DNA of 64,000 bases from Paraescarpia echinospica (lineage: Eukaryota > Annelida > Polychaeta > Sabellida > Siboglinidae), in the NCBI GenBank assembly GCA_020002185.1, contig CM034543.1, positions 99,501 through 163,500 on the forward strand, written 5' to 3'. The notes under the pieces were generated by a model, which was given only the letters and a program-made list of their open reading frames with translations, did not search any database and was not told the DNA's origin. Shown here in pieces: positions 58,830-64,000 of the stretch. A program made the translations under genes and the position numbers. The stretch's first letter is position 1. Every line of letters begins with the position of its first letter.

Positions 58830-61800
58830 CCAAAAGGTTGAGATAAACTTCCGGTGGTGAATTGGTTTGAATTTGGTGTAGAAAACTTGCGAAAATATAA
58901 GGATATTTGGTCAAGATAAGTGATATCATTGAGTGTTTAGCATACATAACGTAATTATAGATATATAGTAAGCAATATTTTTTTTTTATTTAGCTAGAGG
59001 GAGTAATCTAGGGTAGATTAAAAGTAGGCGATTTGCGAGCGATAATTGGGGACGTTAATGTAATCGGAACGTTATTTACAAAGTGGGTCACTGGCGAAGT
59101 TAACGTAACGTGAACGACAATAGAATAGCGTTATTTGAGATAATCGATGTAGTTAGATAGTTGTATCTAAGCCTAACTTGAATACATTGTCATCGACATC
59201 GTAACTAGGTAAGACACGGTGTGTCACTGTGTGTTAACAAATATAGCTAACTATAACCTAAACAATCTTGTGTAAATTGTACACAGAAAAGTATTTTCAA
59301 AGACTATAAAAACTATTTTGAACATAAATAAATTCTGATATGGCACCTTGCAAGCGGCAACTCAGGGCAAAACGACACTTAGTTTGCAATGACTGCCAGA
59401 GCTGGGTGGATTTTGCGTTGTCTGGCTGTCCAAAATCATGGGCAGAGACCAAAGATGACGGATTCACCTTTCGGTGTATGGGGTGTTTTAGGGTGGAATG
59501 TCTGATGAGGGAGGTGTGTAAGTTGACGGATATAGTGGAGATGGAGGTGAGACTCAACATAGAAATAGATGGAGCAGAGAGGAATTACGCGGAGAGAGCT
59601 GAGAATTCTACAACACAGAAGGAGTTGTGACACGTAGACTGAAGAAAGGAGACTGAGAGGAGGGAAGGTGACCGGTGTGAAGGAACAAGAAACTGAGAAA
59701 ACATAGGGATGGAGGAAAAGTGTTCGGCAGAGAAAAAGAAAACGGGTCAGTGGGGATAGATCAACAGGTAGTCAGACTGTAGAGAAAGAGAAGAGACGGG
59801 ACAGCGATACAGGTGGTGAAGAGGTAGATACCACAGAGGCAGTTGGTAAGACTGTGAGACAGAAGACTGATGGAAGAAGACAGAGTGTTCAGCAAAAAAC
59901 AGAAAACATGACAGGCGTGAAGGTGACACGGGAGAAAGTGACCGTAGTGAAGGAGGTAGCCGGGGAAAAGGGACCGGAGAGGAGAGAAGAAAATTTGATG
60001 GGAGGAAAGATGAAGGGACGAAAGGAAGTAAGAGTAAATGTGCTAGAAGAGAAGATGACAGGAGGAAAGGGGACAAGAGAAAACGCGACAAGAAAGAAGG
60101 GAATGGAAGAGAATGTGACAGGAGAGAAGACGGCAAGAGGAAAAGACAACAAACACACATACGCAAACCGGAGGAGCTACTCCGAGGCAGTGATTGAGGG
60201 GCCAAGGAGAAAATAGAGAGTGTTTATGGGCGATTAAATTCTTAGAAAAACAGACAAGACTATATGCGAGGGGAAGGACGTTGTTTATGTCAACCGGGTG
60301 CTAGGATAGAGCATGTGACCGAAAGGGTAGAGAAGGTATTGGGGCATGGCAAGGGAGGGTTTATACTAGTACACGTAAGGACAAATAATGCAGACAAGGA
60401 GGAAACAACTGGGATAGTAGAGAAGTACAGACATTTAGTGAGGAATCTAAAGAAGACAAGAGTGGAACAGGTTTTTTTTGTAATACCCCAACAGGAATTT
60501 TGCCAGTAATGGGAGGAAGGGGAGGCAACATACAGAAACTGTAAGAGGATGGCGATCAACGCACTAGTTGAGCAGATGTGTGAAGAAGAGGGCGTGGGAT
60601 TCATAGATTTATGGGGGTACTTTGTTGGGAGAGAAGATATGTACATGAGAGATTGCCTCCATCTAAGTGGAAAGGGGCAGCAGTATTCTCAGAGAATCTG
60701 CTGCGATCTGTTGAATGTGGAACAGGTTGCATCTATTTAAACTAGATTCGCAAGGGTAACTTGCAGAGAAGCCTGAAATTGGAGGCATAGATAAAGACAG
60801 CACAAATAATTCAGCAAAGAACAGTCTGGAAAACTGTTCTGAAGCTGGATATAAATGTGTTTGTTTAAATGCAAGGAGTATAGTAAACAAAAGAAATGAA
60901 CTAAACATTACGGTAGAAGATATTGACCCTCACATAATAGGTATAACCGAATCATGGGCAACCACCGATATATCAGATGCTGAATTGGGTCTGACAGGAT
61001 ATATAATGTTTAGGAAAGATAGAATAGGAAGAATGGGGGTGGAGTTTTTTTTATATATTAAAAAATCTATCCATGCTTGTGAAATAAAATTAGACTGAGT
61101 AGCAGATTGCGAAGAAGCTGTTTGGTGTAACATAGTTACAGGAAACTCAGCGTTAACGGTTGGATTAGTTTATCGAAGTCCAAACATAAGCATAGAAGAG
61201 AATGAAAAAATACAAAACGTTATCAGACAGGAATAGTAAAAAGTAGTACAGGAGAAATTTCCACAAAGGAAAATATAATGACATCAGGAAATATTTAGCA
61301 AAGATAGACTGGAATAGCACACTGAAGAATAAGACAGCAACAGTATGCTGGAATATCTTAAATAGTGAAATTGAATGCATCATCGTCAAATTTGTTCCCT
61401 TAATAAAACAAGGGAAACGGTCCAAAAAGAAACACTTATCGAAAGAAGCCATTAGAAAAATTAAGTATAAACAAATGATGTGGAAGTCATATAGACGTAT
61501 TGGAAATGACGAAGACTACAACATTTATAAAGGAGCACTAAACCAAGGTACAGTTGAAACTAGAAATTCAAAGAGAAGCTATGAACATAAATTAGTTTGT
61601 AATATAAAACATGACAGCAAGAGTTTTTATGCGTATGTTCGAAGCAAACAGAAAGTTCAGGATAAGATCGGTCCTCTAGAAGATAGTGCTGGAAATATAA
61701 TATCAGAGGGATTCTTAATGGCAGAAGACCTGAATGAGTATTTTAGTTCAGTGTTTACCAGAGAAGACATTAGTTCACTGCCAGTACCAGAGGCTAAGTT

Positions 61801-63450
61801 CAAGGGGGCAGAATCAGACTATTTAAGACAGTTAATTGTAACCCCAGAAATGGTAGCTAAGAAAATTAGGGTTACGAAGGATACTAAATCACCTGGAGTG
61901 GATGGTATTCCACCCAAACTACTACTGGAAATTGTAGAACAAATTAGCATACCGCTTGCAACAGTTTTCAACTTGTCATTAGAAGAGGAAGTGGTTCCTT
62001 TAGAATGGAAAGAGGCAAACGTTATACCGTTATTTAACAAAGGTTCGAGAAACAAGTCAAATAATTATAGACCAGTGAGTTTAACATCGGTGATTTGCAA
62101 ATTATTAGAAAGACTAATTAAAGATCACATGGTGGATTATCTTGCTAAACATAACTTGATAAACCCATCTCAACATGGGTTTCTAAAAGCGAGGTCATGC
62201 TTAACAAATATGTTATGTTTGTTTTTTTGGAAGATATCACTAAGTGGGTAGACGAGGGATCACCAGTATATTTCATCTACTTAGATTTTTTAAAAGCTTT
62301 CGACAAAGTGCCACATCAAAGATTACTGCCTAAACTAAAGGCCCATGGCATAGGAAATGGTATAATTAACTGGATAGAAAAATGGCTGATTGACAGAAGA
62401 CAACGGGTAGTTGTTGATGGGGAGGCTTCAAACTGGAAATCAGTTTTGAGTGGGGTTCCACAGGAATCAGTACTGGGACCTATATTATTCTTAATATATA
62501 TATATATAAACGATTTGGACGATGATATAGCTAGCAAGGTGTTGAAATTTGCAGATGATACAAAAGTGCTTAGAAGGATTAAAAGTGATGGAGATAGACA
62601 GCATTTACAATATGATCTTGACAGGTTGATCAAAATTGTCTGAAAAGTGGCAAATGTTGTTCAATTTTCGGAAATGTAAATGCCTTCACACAGGACATGG
62701 GAACGAATATGTAGGATATACAATGGGGGGAACTGTACTAAGTACTATTATAACAGAAAAAGGCTTAGGGCTGACGATTAGTGCTGACATGAAGGTTTCA
62801 GAGCAGTGTGGAATTGCAGCTTCAAAAGGAAATCAAATCCTAGGATTCATTAGGCGAAATATAGCATATAAAGAAAAAGAACTAATAATACCGCTGTACA
62901 AAACAATAGTTAGGCCTCATTTAGAATATTGTATACAAGCGTGGAGGCCATATCGCAAGAAGGACATGGATGTGCTAGAAAGAGTACAGAGAGGAGCGAC
63001 TAAAATGATACAAAAACTGAGGGATCTTAGTTATGAAAAACGCCTAAAAGAATGTGGTTTAACAACACTAGAGACCAGGAGATTTAGAGAAGATCAGATA
63101 GAAGTGTTTAAAATAGTGAATGGTTATGAAAATATTGATAGAAATATGGAGGTTTTTTTCAGTTAAGAAAGATAGAAAGACTAGAGGACATGAAGTTACA
63201 TTAGTAAAGGAGCAGTGTAGATTAGACGTAAGAAAGTTCTCATTTTCACAAAGGACTCTGAATGAATGGAACAGATTATCTGATGATTGTGTGGGTGCTA
63301 GTAGTGTGAATATGTTTAAAAATAAAATCGACACATACCTCAGAAGGGCTGAATATATGCAGATAAAAGGGTTGGACTCCCGATAAGCCAAAGGGCTTCC
63401 TTGTCCACCTGTCATCCAGAGTTAATTCTCTGGATGGCAATCTTGTTAAA
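58830..63450 (+). mobile_element. Nearly complete CR1-type LINE, recently inserted
   Basis: The 5' untranslated region begins at 58830. ORF1 starts at 59340 (PHD-like zinc motif CNDCQSWVDF to CMGC). A lysine-rich repeat region follows (59850-60216), then an SGNH-esterase-like domain (GARIEHVTERVEKVLGHG, HVRTNNADKEET, CEEEGVGFIDLWG, DCLHLSGKGQQYS; 60290-60740). ORF2 has endonuclease CVCLNARSIVNKRNEL and GITESWATTD (60.86-60.97 kb). RT follows with NNYRPVSLTSVICKLLERLI, YLDFLKAFDKVPHQRL, GVPQESVLGPILFLIY and KFADDTKVL (62.05-62.57 kb), and a C-terminal RPHLEYCIQAWRPY. The rest of the endonuclease is deleted near 61190-61240 and there are several frameshifts, so it is inactive. It ends in a hairpin (CATCCAGAG and CTCTGGATG) near 63405-63440. 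Confidence 0.93.
61475..63386 (+). pseudogene. CR1 LINE reverse transcriptase, frameshifted
   Basis: Four overlapping frames (61475-62251, 62197-62643, 62636-63166, 63120-63386) carry successive parts of one RT. The YRPVSL, DFLKAFDKVPH and FADD palm elements are in order, ending with the LNEWNRLSDDCV tail before TAA at 63386. Each overlap marks a frameshift. Confidence 0.9.
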
Positions 63451-64000
63451 TCTCTCACTCTCTCGTGCAACGTGGTATCATTGCTCCGGTGTATTAAGTT
63501 AAACATACCAGCTCTGCAGAATGTTCATTTTAACAAAAACTCAGCCATTATTAGCACGTTTAACAGTCGTGTTATCGTTGTTCCGGTGTAATAGCTTAAA
63601 CATACCACCTTTCAGAAAGATCCTATCGGAGCGTTAAACTTAGATTGGACTCGCTCTGCAGAACGTTCATTTTAACAACAACTATGTCATTATTAGCATG
63701 TTTAATATTTAAACTTAGCTAAAATTTGATCAACTGTTAATTACAAGTAATTCGTAGAAAGTCAAAACGAGATCGTGGTTTCTGCCAGTAATAAAGTCCA
63801 GAGGTTTTGAAAGAGTTCTTAAATCAGTCAGTCGTACGTCGATGAACAGTTTAGAAAGTTGCATTGCGGGTGACGTAATGAGATTCCCGGAGAGGAGTAA
63901 CAAGACGGTGTAGTTTGTGGTTAATTTGTTGTCTGTTCGTGAATAGAATTTTACATAACGCCTCCCCCTGTCTGCCATCGTTGATAGTCTCGCTATGGTG
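63451..64000 (-). mobile_element. Copy B of the duplicated LINE 3' segment, right part
   Basis: It resumes the segment that stopped at 58829, matching 49830-50440 (TCGTGCAACG, GTTCCGGTGTAATA, CATACCACCTTTCA, AGTCCAGAGGTTTTGA, GATGAACAGTTTAGAAAGTT). A direct repeat of CTCTGCAGAA/GTTCATTTTAACAA exists inside it (63510 and 63655). It continues beyond the window. Confidence 0.75.

Overview
The window looks like metazoan (probably marine invertebrate) genomic DNA joined at its left end to a GC-rich, virus- or Polinton-like block. The right 54 kb is AT-rich. It is packed with microsatellites, minisatellites, decayed LINEs, a Penelope-like element, a tRNA-derived SINE and a pogo-type DNA transposon, and it carries a Notch-ligand (DSL) gene split by introns. 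I cannot name the species.

Region 1 (1 to about 9480) is the exceptional part. The minus strand holds an uninterrupted family-B DNA polymerase frame from 3813 off the left edge (at least 1271 codons, with exonuclease, palm motifs and an N-terminal zinc finger). Upstream lies a minus-strand single-stranded-DNA-binding gene with an RPA1-C-like zinc-ribbon OB fold. It is best read as three exons split by two very small introns (64 and 125 bp). A bidirectional promoter region separates it from a plus-strand gene (6556-8250) with many tiny introns, a duplicated exon cassette, a nuclear localisation signal and an acidic C-terminus. Flanking these are two blocks of tandem repeats, a perfect eight-unit heat-shock element and an 18-residue basic peptide. 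Together they suggest a replicating dsDNA virus or self-synthesising transposon that uses host splicing.

Region 2 (about 9.5-32 kb) is host DNA: a LINE 3' tail, a SINE (second copy at 23 kb), a decayed CR1-group LINE (10.7-13.3 kb, minus), a LINE fragment at 16.3 kb, an RTE-like LINE (18.4-21.1 kb, minus), long simple repeats, an inverted-repeat foldback at 24.7 kb and a degenerate repeat at 25.8-26.4 kb.

Region 3 (32.4-38.0 kb, minus) is a DSL-domain gene. Its exons encode a signal peptide, an MNNL-like N-terminus, a textbook six-cysteine DSL domain and one EGF-like repeat. One exon has two open halves in different frames, so it is either a pseudogene or carries sequence errors.

Region 4 (38-54.6 kb) holds a Penelope-like element with inverted flanks, a 26-bp minisatellite of about 1 kb, a possible small secreted peptide, a LINE ORF1 fragment, a 32-bp minisatellite, a LINE 3' segment, an internally deleted pogo-type element (51168-53301, TA target site) and a 13-copy 60-bp array.

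Region 5 (54.8-64 kb) is a second copy of the 47.9-50.6 kb segment. It was split by insertion of an almost complete CR1-type LINE (58830 to about 63450).
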